Positions 1 through 11,764 of a stretch of DNA of 64,000 bases are shown here, one piece after another. A program made the position numbers and the translations under genes. How positions within the stretch are numbered: the first letter of the stretch is position 1; each line of letters opens with the position of its first letter. The stretch is taken from the NCBI GenBank assembly GCA_023014335.1, contig JAECYW010000003.1:3224001-3288000 (forward strand), given 5' to 3'. Origin of the DNA: Galerina marginata. Lineage: Eukaryota > Basidiomycota > Agaricomycetes > Agaricales > Galerinaceae. The notes under the pieces are model-generated. The model saw nothing but the letters and a program-made list of their open reading frames with translations, searched no databases and was not told the origin of the DNA.

Positions 1-1
1 A

Positions 2-274
2 TTTTACCACAAGCTAAAGGAGATTGATGTGTCTGTGACCGCCGCCACCGACGATGATGATGATGACGCCACACCTAGTCAAGACGAAACGGCAGAGCGG
101 GTAGCGGCTGCGAGACACCTCCAGGACTTCTGCCGGGACCTTCAACTCGGAAGCGTGGTCGGCAAACAGGCAAAGAAGCCTTCCAAATTCTCTAGCCTCC
201 GAAACACTGATACCCCAATCTCCTTTGTCGACGCGAAGCGCTACCCCGTCAAAGGCCGCGCTATGACTCTCTGA
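2..274 (+). CDS. 3' end of an unidentified gene (partial)
   Basis: An open frame enters from the left edge (first readable codons give FYHKLKEIDVSV) and ends at TGA 272-274, leaving 90 residues. The piece contains an aspartate run (six D near residues 18-23), a predicted helical stretch with VAAARHLQDFCRDL, and a basic Lys/Ser-rich part before the end KGRAMTL. I do not recognise the family. The GTG at 29 is not a start; the frame is open upstream of it, so this is the last exon or part of it. The 3' side is A/T-rich with no other frame, as expected for a 3' UTR. Function unknown. Confidence 0.6.
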   Translation, partial: FYHKLKEIDVSVTAATDDDDDDATPSQDETAERVAAARHLQDFCRDLQLGSVVGKQAKKPSKFSSLRNTDTPISFVDAKRYPVKGRAMTL

Positions 275-2061
275 GACTCATCGATCCCCTTTCTATTCAG
301 CACTCGTGTAGACAACCGCATTATCTTTTTCTCCTTCTTGGGCATTGGGACGACATTCACGGATTCACGAAATTTATTTGATAATTTATGGAACTTATTG
401 TACTATCTAATCTTGTACCATTGTCTATCAATTTATACCCCACAAGCATTCTCTGTACTTGTGTCTGATTCACTTTGACATGAGGGATTTATATAACTCA
501 GTGGAGACATTCGCGCCCAAGGAGATCGACAGTTGATGGGGACTTCGAGTCATGTCAAGAGTAAAGCTCACGACCATGTCGCATCAGAATTAACGACAGA
601 CATATCGAATATACCCAGGCGTGCTTGACTTGGACATACAGAGACGGAGACAGAGACAGATGTGAATGTAGTTGCAACTTCCATATTTACTTACTTTACC
701 TATGTCATCTTATGACACAGAGCTCGTGAAGTGGTCAGCCGTCTTCACCCATTGGTGCTAAGGACAGTTGCTTACAAAAGTGGAAGTGGTTCGTTATTAT
801 TTCCATTCTCCTGCGAGTCCATTCGCCCACCAAGGCCGGAAAATAAGAATGCAAAGTGCAGACAGCCGAGGAATATGTAGAGAATAACATGCCCGGGTGC
901 CCGAGAATGGGATTATAATAAGCCTTGCCTTTGGGTAGTCATTGAAATTTCGGCGAGATAATGCGCTGCTACAATGAAGAGGCGTCGTCCGACACCGGAC
1001 GGCATAAACACAGACGAACACGACGGCACAAAGGGATTCCAATTGGATTCCAAGGCAAGCTGCGTGTGGCTGCGCCACCTCCGCGATTCTGGCCCTCCGG
1101 AACTGTGGTATAGACTACAGAAATCCTAGAAGCACTGACACAGACTTGGAATGCTGATTGCCACAGGCAGACAGAGGATTCGCCATTCGATCCACGTCTC
1201 CATTATGCGGCACAAAACCTGAAGGCTGAGTACTGAGTGGGCAATTACTAATTTACGGATATTCACTGCCCATGAACAAGGCTTGAGACTTCCCGAGTAT
1301 CGCCGTAGATCCAGAACAGCACTAAATGACAAAAACGCCAGCACAAAGCTAATGACAGTTGATAGAGCCCTTTGAGTTCGCCCCGACTCAAGAGGATCGA
1401 TCCAAAGGCTAGCCGATGACCCAACAGTGCCACACGCCGCCCTGGTCGTCGTCGATAGGCTACTTTCGCGCTCGGAGCGGAGGCACCTAAAAGTTCGCGT
1501 CTTGTCACAATCCCAGTAATATCCTGTAAGACTAGCTGTCGCATATCACCTTACCCTAGTCCGGGGAAGAAGATCAGCACTGGAACAGTTCCTGGATGAA
1601 AATTAGGCTCATGGAAAGCCAGGGCCCTCCGTCGGACACGCTCAGCCACCGTCGGGCATTCGAAAGAGAACAACAAAGGCGGGAGGTGACTTCGCCGACC
1701 ACCGGAACTGTCAATTTTCAGGTTTTACCGCCGGCATGCCGAGCCTTGCCAAAGTCTAGACAAGCGCAAACAGCGGAATCTTTGCCTCGCCATCCCTTCA
1801 TCAGCGAAAGCGCACCAACCATACCTTGCAATACATAGGCCACATGGCACTACATAGTGTAGAATTATTTTAGCCGCCTTCTATTGGAATAGGTTCACAA
1901 TAGGACCTTCTAAGGTTGACGGAGTATGGAAGGAAGACCCATCTTTGTGAACCTTGGATTCTCAACCCATTATTGAATAACCTTGTAAGGTTCCCTAATT
2001 TTATTTTTGCCTTGTATTATGATAGATAGTGAGTCAGCAGAGGATCGGTCGGTTGGCAGCC
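275..2061. other. Intergenic, no supported gene
   Basis: About 1.8 kb with only short overlapping frames lacking recognisable domains or a consistent intron pattern. The first 200 bases are probably the 3' UTR of the partial gene. Nothing else could be supported. Confidence 0.5.
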
Positions 2062-2221
2062 AAAAAAATTAGCAGAGCGCCCAGTAACGCGAAAAACATA
2101 TAGGCACACATCCACAACAGACATATAAGCGCCCACATATAGGTGTGATGAGCGGGACTCGAACGCAGTGCGCACACAAACGTCAAACGACGGCAACTTT
2201 AACCACTACACAACGACGGAC
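2062..2221 (-). mobile_element. tRNA-derived SINE-like element
   Basis: Read on the minus strand, the segment has a tRNA-like head: an A box at 2203-2213 (TTGTGTAGTGG, 10 of 11 positions of TRGYNNARNGG) and a perfect B box at 2156-2164 (GTTCGAGTC). The T-stem does not pair well (two of five pairs fail), so it is not a functional tRNA. About 90 bases further on is a run of seven T (2062-2068 on + as A), a possible Pol III terminator. The tail before it repeats an ACATATAGG-like motif three times. A tRNA-like head with internal promoter plus an unrelated tail is the usual SINE structure. No second full copy is visible in this window, so the repeat status is inferred. Confidence 0.5.
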
Positions 2222-2227
2222 ATAATT

Positions 2228-2470
2228 TCAGACAGACTTTATAGCTATATGTACGTCATTTTCGTTTCGCAACGCCGTGTCAAACCCCTCGAAGGTCGTA
2301 ATGCCATCGGATACATACATTATACCGTACTTGTTGCAGTTTAGATTGTCACATTTTTTTTGAAGCAAGCTTACATGGCTAAGAAAGTTTCCGTGTCCTT
2401 GAATTACCACCGCCAATATTGAATGAGGTTTCAAGGCCGCTACAAAGTCGGCATGCACAATACACTCCAT
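2228..2470 (-). CDS. Possible short ORF beside the SINE, unknown
   Basis: An 80-residue frame of ordinary composition (not low complexity), with a hydrophobic stretch LKPHSILAVVIQGHG followed by several Cys, Asn and Lys residues. It may be a relic exon of a broken gene, since it directly abuts the SINE-like element. No family recognised and no clear splice partner found. Low confidence that it is expressed. Confidence 0.18.
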   Translation of the reverse strand: MECIVHADFVAALKPHSILAVVIQGHGNFLSHVSLLQKKCDNLNCNKYGIMYVSDGITTFEGFDTALRNENDVHIAIKSV

Positions 2471-3265
2471 AGAGATTTCTTGTCAATAAATTTTAAGTTG
2501 GTGACGGCATTCTAAACTCCTAGCTACTTTTTTGATGTGAATTAAAGGTATATTAATATTTGTCCCCGCATCCAAGGACCAACCAAGATTGTCGCGACCA
2601 TCCAAGGTTGTGGGAAACCTGTGCCGGCCATCCCGGGTGCATGGAACCAAAACCCAGCTTTGGCGGAGCTTACATTGGCTACCTTGCATGCCGAGGTTTT
2701 GGCGCTTTCGCTGATGTTCCTTCCGCTCTTCATCGATGAAGGTCCGACCTGTTTTCCGAAGCGATTGCTCGATGGGCTCTAATAGTATACTTGAGAACTA
2801 TCAGACTGAACTCACGCTCAGCTCGGTTTCCTTTCAATGACTAAAAGTAGTCCGGCAAAACAAGCCTGTACTGGGAACGACCCCAGACGTTTCTTCTGGG
2901 ACAAAGAAATGTCTTATTCTGCCGGTGTAATGGATGTTTCTAAGTCTCCCTTGTTTGCCTTTCCAATATCTTGCTCGTGGTGATGATCGACTATTGACCT
3001 CCTCGACCTTGAAGCTACGATTCGTGTTTGATCAATGATCACCTTCTTTTAGTTGGTGACTGGACTCGGCGTGGCTGCACTGGCAAATGGTCTTTACTTG
3101 CATCGTCTCTGTTCAGAACGAAACAGAACGAAACTGGGATAAGCAAGACATACATCTAGAAGTGACTTGACAGGTAGTTGTCCATTCATACTCGCATGAC
3201 GACAAACAAAAATCGCAAACGAAAGATTTGATTCAAACTCAACAACAATAATAATCAGGGACTTC
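2471..3265. other. Intergenic, no supported gene
   Basis: Only short frames. Parts of 2930-3180 look weakly like 4215-4410 in the same orientation (shared CCCTTGTTT, TTGAAGC, CACTGGCAA and GAAGTGACTTGAC words), suggesting an old local duplication around the two small cysteine-rich genes. Confidence 0.35.
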
Positions 3266-3451
3266 TTAAACACAGCATCGCTGTCCATCCAAGCATCCGG
3301 AATCCCAGAAGACACTGCGATATTCAAACGGGCAACCCCCCCAGACGCAGATTGCGGGCCGAGCACCGTTGCGTTGATCCTGGCAGGAGAGGGCGTTGCT
3401 GCCCATGACGAAGGCAGCGACAACGACGACAGCAGACTTGAAGAATTGCAT
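3266..3451 (-). CDS. Small secreted cysteine-rich protein
   Basis: The 61-residue product starts MQFFKSAVVVVAAFVMGSNA, a typical signal peptide (Lys at 5, Val/Ala core, small residues before a cut near residue 20). The mature ~41 residues carry six cysteines, ending in CLDGQRCCV. The start at 3451 is chosen because the hydrophobic core follows at once; an in-frame ATG six codons upstream lies across a good intron acceptor. A 143-nt 5' UTR intron (3458-3600, donor GTGAGT, acceptor GGCAG) and a TATA box at 3654-3661 fit a short leader. Small size, signal peptide and three possible disulphides suggest an effector-like or antimicrobial-like secreted protein, but no named family matches. A relative lies at 4519 in opposite orientation. 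Confidence 0.5.
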   Translation of the reverse strand: MQFFKSAVVVVAAFVMGSNALSCQDQRNGARPAICVWGGCPFEYRSVFWDSGCLDGQRCCV

Positions 3452-3653
3452 AGTGGTCTGCCAGAACAAAGTCAGATGACGAGTTCACACAGGCAAGCAA
3501 GAAAGGCAGCAAATACAATGAAGAGAGCTTAGATCAAAGCTGTGAAAACCGTAAGGTTCATCGAAAGAAGGGCGAACAAAAGTAGTGGAAGGTCACTCAC
3601 AATATGGGTTGTTGCTAATTCGAGTTGGATATACGAAATCCTCGAACGATCTG

Positions 3654-3661
3654 CCTTTATA
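3654..3661 (-). promoter_or_regulatory. TATA box of the cysteine-rich gene
   Basis: TATAAAGG on the minus strand, about 55 bases upstream of the inferred 5' UTR donor at 3600. It resembles the TATA box before the related gene at 4519. Confidence 0.4.
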
Positions 3662-4488
3662 CAATTTCGACCAGGGTACAGAGGGCGGGTCCAGCATTGG
3701 CTGAAAAGCATGTAGGAAGGGCGCATCTGCGCAGGGTTCTCCAACCTTCTGTTCGGTATCCATTGTTCGGGTTAGTTTTGAATAATCGGATGATAACAGA
3801 ATCGGTGATTCCCACAAACCCCCGCCCTCATCCCGCTTTCGTGAATAGGACACAATCCCATGCATCAAAAGAAAATCATGGACATAAAATTTCCAACCTG
3901 TATGTTTTAAATATAAATGTGATAAAGCGCGGATACTAATGGCTAGACAAAATCCTCAGGAGGAGCTCGTCGTGACCACTCCGCCGTCGTAAATATTCAT
4001 ACTCACCCGAATAATGGGGTACCGAACAGACCCTAAAATGGATGGGCCGAGTACCAACTATAACTAGCGCAAACCATTCATCGACCTGCAATTTTCGCAA
4101 TAGGGATGGAATACAAGCCCCCGATCTACTTATGTATGGTGGCGACGAAGTAGAATCCGACAGCTCCACTCAGCGTAATTCATTGGAAACCATTTTTCAG
4201 AACAAAAATTTCTAGGGATACCCTAGTCTGCACGCTTCCCTTGTTTCCTGCCTCGGACTTGAAGCTTTATTTATCTAATCTTCGGCTCCCTAGTAGGATA
4301 CGAGCACTTTCCTATGAAACGGATTATTGAACCTGGCGTTGCTACACTGGCAACGGTACCTCATTTTATTTAATTCAACGGTGGGCTTCTCAGAACATCT
4401 GAAAGTGACTTGACTCACCAAGTTTGTGAGGATCCGACGGCTACACGACGTTGTGGGATCTGTAGACACTACCCCTACCTCAGGAATG
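3662..4488. other. Intergenic between the two inverted cysteine-rich genes
   Basis: About 0.8 kb lying upstream of both genes, so it should hold both promoters. No gene is supported here. Confidence 0.4.
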
Positions 4489-4496
4489 TATAAAAG
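4489..4496 (+). promoter_or_regulatory. TATA box of the second cysteine-rich gene
   Basis: TATAAAAG, 23 bases before the ATG at 4519. This close spacing implies a very short leader or an unmapped start further upstream. Confidence 0.4.
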
Positions 4497-4518
4497 GCCC
4501 TCTATTTTTCAAAATGCC

Positions 4519-4735
4519 ATGCAGATTTTTAAATCAGTTGTTCAAGTTGTCGTCGTCGATATCGATGCCTTTGTCGTTGGCAGCAGCGCTCAAAGCTCTT
4601 GCAAGAGCGAGCCTCAGGCCCTCAGCGAAAGCGCCCCCCAGGGTTCGCTTTGCACCTTCCAGAATTTCCCTTCTGGATGGCGCAACGTATTTGGGTCACT
4701 GCCTCGACGGACAGAAGAATTGCATTCCAACTTAA
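4519..4735 (+). pseudogene. Frameshifted relative of the cysteine-rich secreted gene
   Basis: The frame from 4519 reads MQIFKSVVQVVVV and then FVVGSSA, matching the signal peptide of the gene at 3266-3451. The matching C-terminal motif (GHCLDGQKNC before a stop, against GCLDGQRCC in the relative) is in the next frame, ending at 4735. A single-base shift after about residue 55 (near NVFG) separates the halves; no splice sites fit there. Read straight on, the first frame runs to 4812 and loses the cysteine motif. Likely a recent pseudogene, or a sequencing error in an intact gene. It is inverted relative to its partner. Confidence 0.45.
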
Positions 4736-5075
4736 GGTTGCCAGTTTCAAGTGCTGGCCTGATGGATCATGGCAAGTATAGAGAGTCTCGACTGCAAGGA
4801 TGGCAAATATGAAAGTTTGATTAATTTGATGTGTTGTTGTAGTATTTGAATCGAGTCTATGAAGCTGTAGCGCATTAAAATGCAAGGAGACATCAAAATT
4901 TGAAGAAACGCAAGCTACTTACTTATGTAAGTTTAATCTACGCGTGCCCCAGTGGTTTGTTGGTCCAAGTTGTGCCAGAATCCTCTTTGGGCCGCATTTG
5001 CTTCTCAGGCTCCAGCCAAATAAACGTCCCAGTTTGGAAGGATCGAGTTTTTCCTCCAGCGTTTCACCAACCTCC

Positions 5076-6018
5076 ATGTTACCCCAGCTTTTCCTCCGAA
5101 ATGCACGTATTCCCCTAGCCCGCTCTGTCATTTCGAGTCCAGCTCTTACCCATGGAGGCCTTGTTTCAGTATCGGGACGCCTGACCTGCCGCCTCGAACT
5201 CCAACGGAGCTACGCGTCAAAAAATAAAGTCAAATCCACCTCTTCATTTGTTCCGGGCTCGAAACAACCGATCACAGATGAAGCTGCGCAGCAAGAGTAT
5301 GCCAAAGCAGAAGCTGCTATGCAAACGTCCGTTGACTGGTTCAGGAAGGAGTGTGCCGCATCCGAGGCACGCGCCTTGGGACGTGTTACACCTGCCTTAC
5401 TATCTCCAGTGCGGGTAAAGCTCCCAGACAACCCGAAGCCCGTGAGGCTGGACGAGTTAGCGACGGTTGGCGTCCGGGAGGGCTCAACATTGCTAATTAC
5501 ATTGTTTGACGAACATGTGAGGCTGATTCTGCTTCCACCGACGCTATTTATCTTCCTGTTCGTTCAGAAGGCTCACCTTTGTTTCTAGTAGACCGTGAAG
5601 CACGTCGAAGCAGCACTGTACGATTCTGGGATCCCGGGTGTTGTACCACATCGGCAGGACGGCAGAACAATCAAGGTTCCAATACCAAAGTATGTCCGCC
5701 CCGCTTTCCACGTATTCCGAGACTAAGTAAATATCCACAGACCAACGATCGAGGCTAGGAAGGAGTTGTTTGCGGCTGCAAAACGGAAAGCAGAAGACAT
5801 TCGTGTTCAAGTCCGGAAACAGCATGCGGCCAGCTTGAAACGTGGAAAATACGAGAAGCACTCCATAGAGCTAGAAGAGGTGAGGTTTCTTGCTTTCGCC
5901 ATTCGAGGCTCGAATTGATTTCATTTTCTCTACCCAGTTTCAAAAGCTTACTGACAAGTATATTCGCGAAGTTGATAAAATTACTGCGGATCTTCAAAAG
6001 GCAACATCGTCCAAGTAG
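5076..6018 (+). CDS. RRF1: Mitochondrial ribosome recycling factor
   Basis: Exons 5076-5516, 5592-5689, 5741-5879 and 5938-6018 give 252 residues. The protein splits the post-termination ribosome in mitochondria, together with the mitochondrial EF-G2. The N-terminal ~60 residues are rich in Arg, Ser and Leu and almost free of acid, as in a mitochondrial targeting peptide. The RRF core follows: VRLDELATVGVREGSTLLI, then VKHVEAALYDSGIPG, then a tail with IEARKELFAAAKRKAEDIRV and the final helix DKYIREVDKITADL. This matches the order in bacterial RRF. The internal ATG at 5076 is preferred to an in-frame one at 4944 because it begins the targeting peptide directly. All introns have GT/AG ends. 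It converges on the SNF2 gene downstream. Confidence 0.9.
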
Positions 6019-6333
6019 TTAGCTTCGTAACACTTAATAGATTGCACCCCTGCTCATTCTCATCACAACATTGTATCAAGAACAATAATTGTTGAATTAT
6101 AGAGGATAGTCAGGGTGTATACATGAAATACGGTAAAGCAAGAGTAACGAAGCCTATCTACAGAATAGAGGCAAACTGATATCTACGGTGTAAACACCAA
6201 TCAGGACAGCTGTAAGAAAGACATGAAACAAGTATACGACACTATGATAGCCAAATAGAGGACAGAATACGATGTTTTAACAGAATTTAGAGTAGGAGAC
6301 GAGACGAAAGGAGACGGAAAGGAGACGGAAATG
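6019..6333. other. Convergent 3' ends
   Basis: A 315-base spacer between the stop codons of the + strand recycling factor and the - strand SNF2 gene. It is A-rich with no frame and presumably holds both polyadenylation regions. Confidence 0.6.
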
Positions 6334-9300
6334 TTAAGTTTTGAGCAAGCGACCACGAGCATCAAGCCCGAAGAGATTGGCTAATGGAAGTGATCAGAGT
6401 CATCCCAAAAGATAGCCCAAATAAACCTACCAAGCTCTTTGACCGAGAGTTCTATAAACAGCGATGATCAGCAGCAGATAAGAGGAACGAGAGGTTTTAT
6501 CCAAGGCTTACTTCCGATTTTCTGGCCGGTTCCCTCTCCCAAACTACCATCAGCAAGTAATTGCTAGAAGGGTAAAATGAGTACAAATCCCTCAACAAGG
6601 AATCCGATCCTACCTTTCTTTCTTGCATCTTCAAGATGCGGTCCTCAACGGTGTCGGCAATAACGACGCGTTGGACCAAAACTTTGCGAAGCTGGCCCAC
6701 GCGGTGGACACGATCGAAGGCTTGAGATTCAACGGCTTGAGACCATCCCAGGTCAAGTGAAATAACATTGTTTGCACGAGTGAGGTTCAGACCGACACCT
6801 AATATCGAATGAGCGAAGTTTTCTCTACAACTGGGTTCCAACCTACCTCCACATTTCAGCGACATCAACATGACTCTAGCCTTCTCTCGAGACATGAAGA
6901 CTTGGACGGCCTGGTCGCGCTTGGCCCTGCTCATATCGCCTTGATACCTGTGGTTTACGTTAGATCAAAGAAACAATTCTCGATAATGAAGAAACATACT
7001 TGACGTGCGGAATACCCTTCTCCGTAAGATAGTCGGAGATGAGTTGAAGGCAGCCGGTCCACTGCGAAACGAGCAACGTCTGTCCAAGGAAAAGGTCAGT
7101 CTGGGGAGATACTAACTAAGTAAGGACATAAGATCGCGAACCTTCTCCTCCGGATTGGTCTTCACCAGTTTTTGAAGCTCGTCCATCATATACTAGGCGG
7201 TACAAGTTAGAAAAAATATACAAGCATCAAGTAGGATACCTTACTTTCATCTTCGTCGAGGGCAAGAACCGAGACATAAGCTTGACCTTCTCCTTGGCTG
7301 GCACTTTCTTGCGCACTCCGAAAATGACTTCCTTTTCCTCCGGTGTTTCAGGTTCATCGTCGGAATCGAGGATGATGGTGGCTCTCTTTTTGCCGAGGCG
7401 CTTTTTAAGAGCGCGACGAGCGTCTTTCTCTTCCTCGTCTTCGTCGCTTTCAACGATAAAATCGCTCATATCTTCGTCGTCGTCGTCTTCGTCTTCCGAG
7501 GCAGACTTGAGGACATCGTCACCCTCGTCGTCCGACTCAGCGAATGCACGACGACGTGTACGACTTGATTTCTTCGGAGCCGCAGCTGTCCCTTTGCCCT
7601 TGCGATCATTGGTCGGGTAGTCGTCAATATCGCTCATCTCCGTGTCTTCGTCCTCTTCCTCTTCAACCGTCGGGTTTAGCTCCTTCTTGGAAGGCTCGAA
7701 TGCCTGGCGAGAGAACAAGACTTCTTGGCTAACCGGAGAGCGGCAAACGGGACCTGCGGAAGGAGTTGAGAGCGCGCAGCATAATATCAAATAGAAGTAA
7801 CCTACAAGGTCGTTGGTCGGGTTTACATCCATGATCGCCCCCTTCGGGCAAAGGTTGGTGCAAAAAATCAACTAATAATTCAATAAATTGCTGATTGAGA
7901 GGTGATCAAGAACAATCTTACTAATGCATTCACGACAAAATATATGGGCGCAGCCCGTAACGACCGCATCTGTCATAGCGTCGTAGCAGATGGGACAATC
8001 TTCTTCCTCTATGGACGCATTCGCGGACTGGACGCAGTATGGAAATATCAGATATGTATCAAATCAGAGGATTTCGTGAATCTTACCTCTTTTTCGGCTT
8101 CCATTCGAGTTCGAGCATCTTGCAAGAATTTCTCCTTCAGCTTAATCACGAATTCAGGGGAAACAAGGCGCCGAGCCCTCGTCATTTCGGTTGCAAATTC
8201 CGGCTTGACCTTCGCTTCATCAGGGTGGACGAAAGCGACGCCATCTTCCTGGATCAAAGATGGATGCGAACAAATCTGACGAAGGCGAAGTAAAAGGACA
8301 AGAACTTGATGGTAATTCCTGAAGCGTCGTTTAGTCAGCCAACATCGACGATTTGATGTGAAGCTCGAGACCTACTTTAAGACAGTTCCTTCTCGTAAGT
8401 AACGATTAAACTTCGCCTGACTGCGGGCTTCAACCTATCAGAAGGGGTTAATAAAATAATTAAACCAGAAGAAACAAAACGAACCATATTGTAAATTTCG
8501 CGCTCTTCTTCCGAGAACTCCAGCTTGACGAGCTTAACTTTCTTCTCGGGTAGCTCGATTAGATTTTTGCCGTCTAGCTTCGAGTCCTTTTTGCGTCGTA
8601 AAAGGAAAAGCGTCATCACCGTCTGCAAACGTGTTACGGCCAAACCAGCTTAATGACAGTGTAAGAAATAAAATTCCGGCGTGTCTTAATGTCTCTTACG
8701 ATTTTTCTTTTCGAACATTCCTATCTTCGTTTGGAATTCATTCCAGTCGTACCAAGGCCTAATCTTCAGGAACCGAAGTAAGCCATACACGTCAGCGAGG
8801 CTATTCACGATGGGAGTTCTATATTTGTTTTGAAGGTGTGAGAAACCGTCGACATGTAGCAGTGTGGCAAATAAACGAACCCTGTCAAACACCATCGATA
8901 GGTGGAACGAAGGTCTGTAATAGCCCGTGACGTTCCTATCCCAAAAAAATTCAATGGAATGAAAATCTGAACAAAGAGGGGTCAAAACTGACTGGTGCGT
9001 CGGTTTCGGATGTTCTGGCCTTCGTCTACGACGATCCGATAAAAATCGACTTGAAACAAGATTCCAGCTTCAGGAAAAGTAGATATCAGCGTAATCGACT
9101 ATGATCAGAAGGCAATACTTACCCTGTTGCTTCCGCTTATCTTTACGATACGAAGGGTCTTTCATATCTTCGTCTTCCGAGTCGCTCACAATGAAAGCGT
9201 CGCCTCGCTTCTTCGCCTTTGCCTTCTTCTTCATCTCGTTCTCATAATCTGGCCATTCGCTCGACATCGTCTATTAAAACGAAAGTCAGACAGATATCAG

Positions 9301-11764
9301 TGTTGATTATAATTAAATGTCTGAAATGAATCACATACTCCGAACGTCGTGAGGACGACATCGTGCTTCATGAGTTCAGATTTCTTCTTGGTTTTCGACT
9401 GGCCTGTGCCTCGAGTTAGAGTGAGGAATATTTTTTGAATAGAAGACATACCGTGATAAATAAGGCATTTCAAGCCTATATTCGTCTTCGACTCGATCTC
9501 TTCTTTCCATTGGTCAAGTAACGCCACAGGAGCCAATATAAGGGTTGTCTTGCATGCAGGATCGGTGGAAGGATTTTGCACTATACATGTCATCCTAGGT
9601 TCACAGTCAGCAAGAAGACGAAACAAGGCAGCATAATAGACCCACATCTGAACGGTCTGTCAAAGAAGGCGTAAGCTTTCGACGAAAATTTCGAAGAGCT
9701 ATTTACTTACCTTGCCGAGACCCATTTCATCTGCGAGACAGCCACCCTTCAGGTCACTGCGTTCCTTTGCGAGCATCCAGGCTACTCCCATCACTTGATG
9801 TGCCATGAGAACTATCTCCATACCCGGGGGTTTGTCGTGCAGACTATTCAATCCCAGGTATTGGAGGGCTTTGTCGACACTTTCGTTGCCGTCGAACGTT
9901 TCGGCGTTCCCAGCTTGTACCAAGAACTTCTCAATGCTGTGTAATTGGCATAATTAGAACAGAAGCGACACGGTTTAGACAGACACATACTCGTCAGCCG
10001 ACGCTTGAGGACCGACAAATAAATCACGCCCACGGCCGTGATAATCACCGTTGGCATCATGTGCATCGTCGTAAATTGGGGGAGGAATTTTGATTCCCAG
10101 ACGGTCGAGGTAAGGATTTTCCGGTATATGATCGTCTTCGCTGTCAGAGGCATCACCGCCCGTGTCAGAATCTGGATCCGCGGCGACCTTGTGTTGATAG
10201 AAAGGCATAGGCGGCTTTGATCCAGAGGCTACGGGTGCAGCATTCTGTAGGGGTTTCTCGTCCACCTCAAATTTAACAGGAAATGGAGCAGGGACAGCAC
10301 GGGAAGTGGAAGCGGAGGGACCTTGGATATTTGGCTTGCTGTCGACTTCCATTTGCATTGGGAACGGCGCCGGGACCATATACGACCGATCCATGGGATA
10401 TTGTTCAGGAGCGAATGGTGCAGGAAATCGATTGTCTACGATCCCCCCATGGAAGTCTCGCTGGCCGTGGATCTCCTGTGAGAAAGAAGGGGGAGGGCCA
10501 GCGATAGAGGCGAAATATTCCTGTTCAAGCGCCCGTAAGCGCCCAAGCTCGCGCTCACACCCCGTGGCCCACTGCATGTCCTCGAGGCTAAGGTATGGCT
10601 GACTCAGGACACGGTTCAGAACATTCTGTTGGCCAGCAATGGCGAGCCGAATGTCGTCCAGCTGCATTCGATCATTGTAAGGATCAGAGTAGGGGTCGAT
10701 GAGGGGACGCATTTGAGAGCCGCTTGCGATGGGATTGTTTGTAACCTGAGCAAAAGGTGTCTTCGGAATGTTTTCCGTCTTTACTTTCTTTGACAGTTGT
10801 GAGGCAATGGGGGCGTTCTCGTCCTGGCCGTCTGCCCCAAGTGGACCAAAAGCGACGTCTGAAAGTCGCTTCCTGGGTACCTTGGCTTCCACAGCCTCAG
10901 GCTTGACGCGAGTGAGGCTGCGCAAGTCCACCTGGCGGTTTTGGGATACACTGGGACGTGATGGAACAGCACTGGTTGACGGGGCGAGGGGGGTAGCTTG
11001 CACTGGCTTTGAGGATGATGATTCAGCTTTAACAGCCCCGAGAAGCAATGGTGTGTTTGTCTTAATTAATGATAATCAATCAGTTAAGCGCCATTCTTAA
11101 AATAAAACGATCTTTAACATACAGAATCAGATATAGATGGGGCAGACTGTGGCTCCGACTTGACACGCGTCTTCTTTGCATGAGATGAAAGGTGGCTCTA
11201 CATGCAGAAAGACACGTTTTCGTGAGACTGAATGAAACAGGAAAACGCGTTGACTTACCCTATATGCAGACAAAGACCCGCAGCCATCGCTTTTACCTCC
11301 ATCCGACGTACGAATGCGTTTGACCATGGGTATCGACGCGTTGCACCCTCCCTTGAGACATGTCACGTAGCCCACTACAAAAATAAGAAAGAGGGGTGTC
11401 AACGAATGGCATACGTGGTAATAAAGAGGCGTGTATGCGCGCTTACATCCAACTTTGGGCTGTAACGTGATACGAAACTGTCGCGTTGACCAAATTAGGC
11501 GATCCCGACGCGATGTAGGTAACGAAAAAGCTTCACCTGGTGTTCATCGGGATATAACGCGAGATGCCTTCGCAGTTCATCGACGTAGAAGCGGGGGACG
11601 CGAGCATCCTAAAAAAAAAGTTGAGCCACTCACACCCCACCACGAGCCCCTATGACCGCGTCAAAGGCTCGGTTAGGACTAATTGGACTCACAGGCGTGG
11701 AGGACGGCAACCCCAGGTGCTGTTTTGCCAGAGCTGCCAGAGCACTGGCCGTAATGCCTGCCAT
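6334..11764 (-). CDS. ULS1: ULS1-type SNF2 ATPase with RING finger (STUbL-like)
   Basis: Multi-exon gene of roughly 1,250-1,350 residues. Read from the N-terminus: exon 1 is 11693-11764 (MAGITASALAALAKQ); a short conserved N-terminal region contains GLGYVTCLKGGCN; a long disordered acidic/Pro-rich part spans 9975-11048. The SNF2 domain has motif I LADEMGLGKTVQ (~9700), LILAPVALLDQWKEE, a DEGQ box (~9030) and YRWCLTGTPIVNS (~8820-8890). The RING begins CPICYDAMTDAVV with GCAHIFCRECI (~7915-8000) and a later PVCR. A ~150-residue Glu/Asp/Lys linker (7230-7720) separates it from the helicase C domain with GVGLNLTRANNVISLD and QAFDRVHRVGQ. The end reads LSVKELANLFGLDARGRLL after two short introns. 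RING inside a SNF2 fold is the Rad5/Rad16/ULS1 arrangement. ULS1 enzymes displace SUMO-conjugated proteins from DNA. Rad16 or Rad5 orthology is less likely, as no HIRAN or UvrD-like part is seen. Confidence 0.85.

Noticed and set aside
2142..2221. Functional tRNA gene on the minus strand
   Set aside because: A and B boxes are present but the T stem has two failed pairs and no acceptor stem forms; better read as a SINE head.
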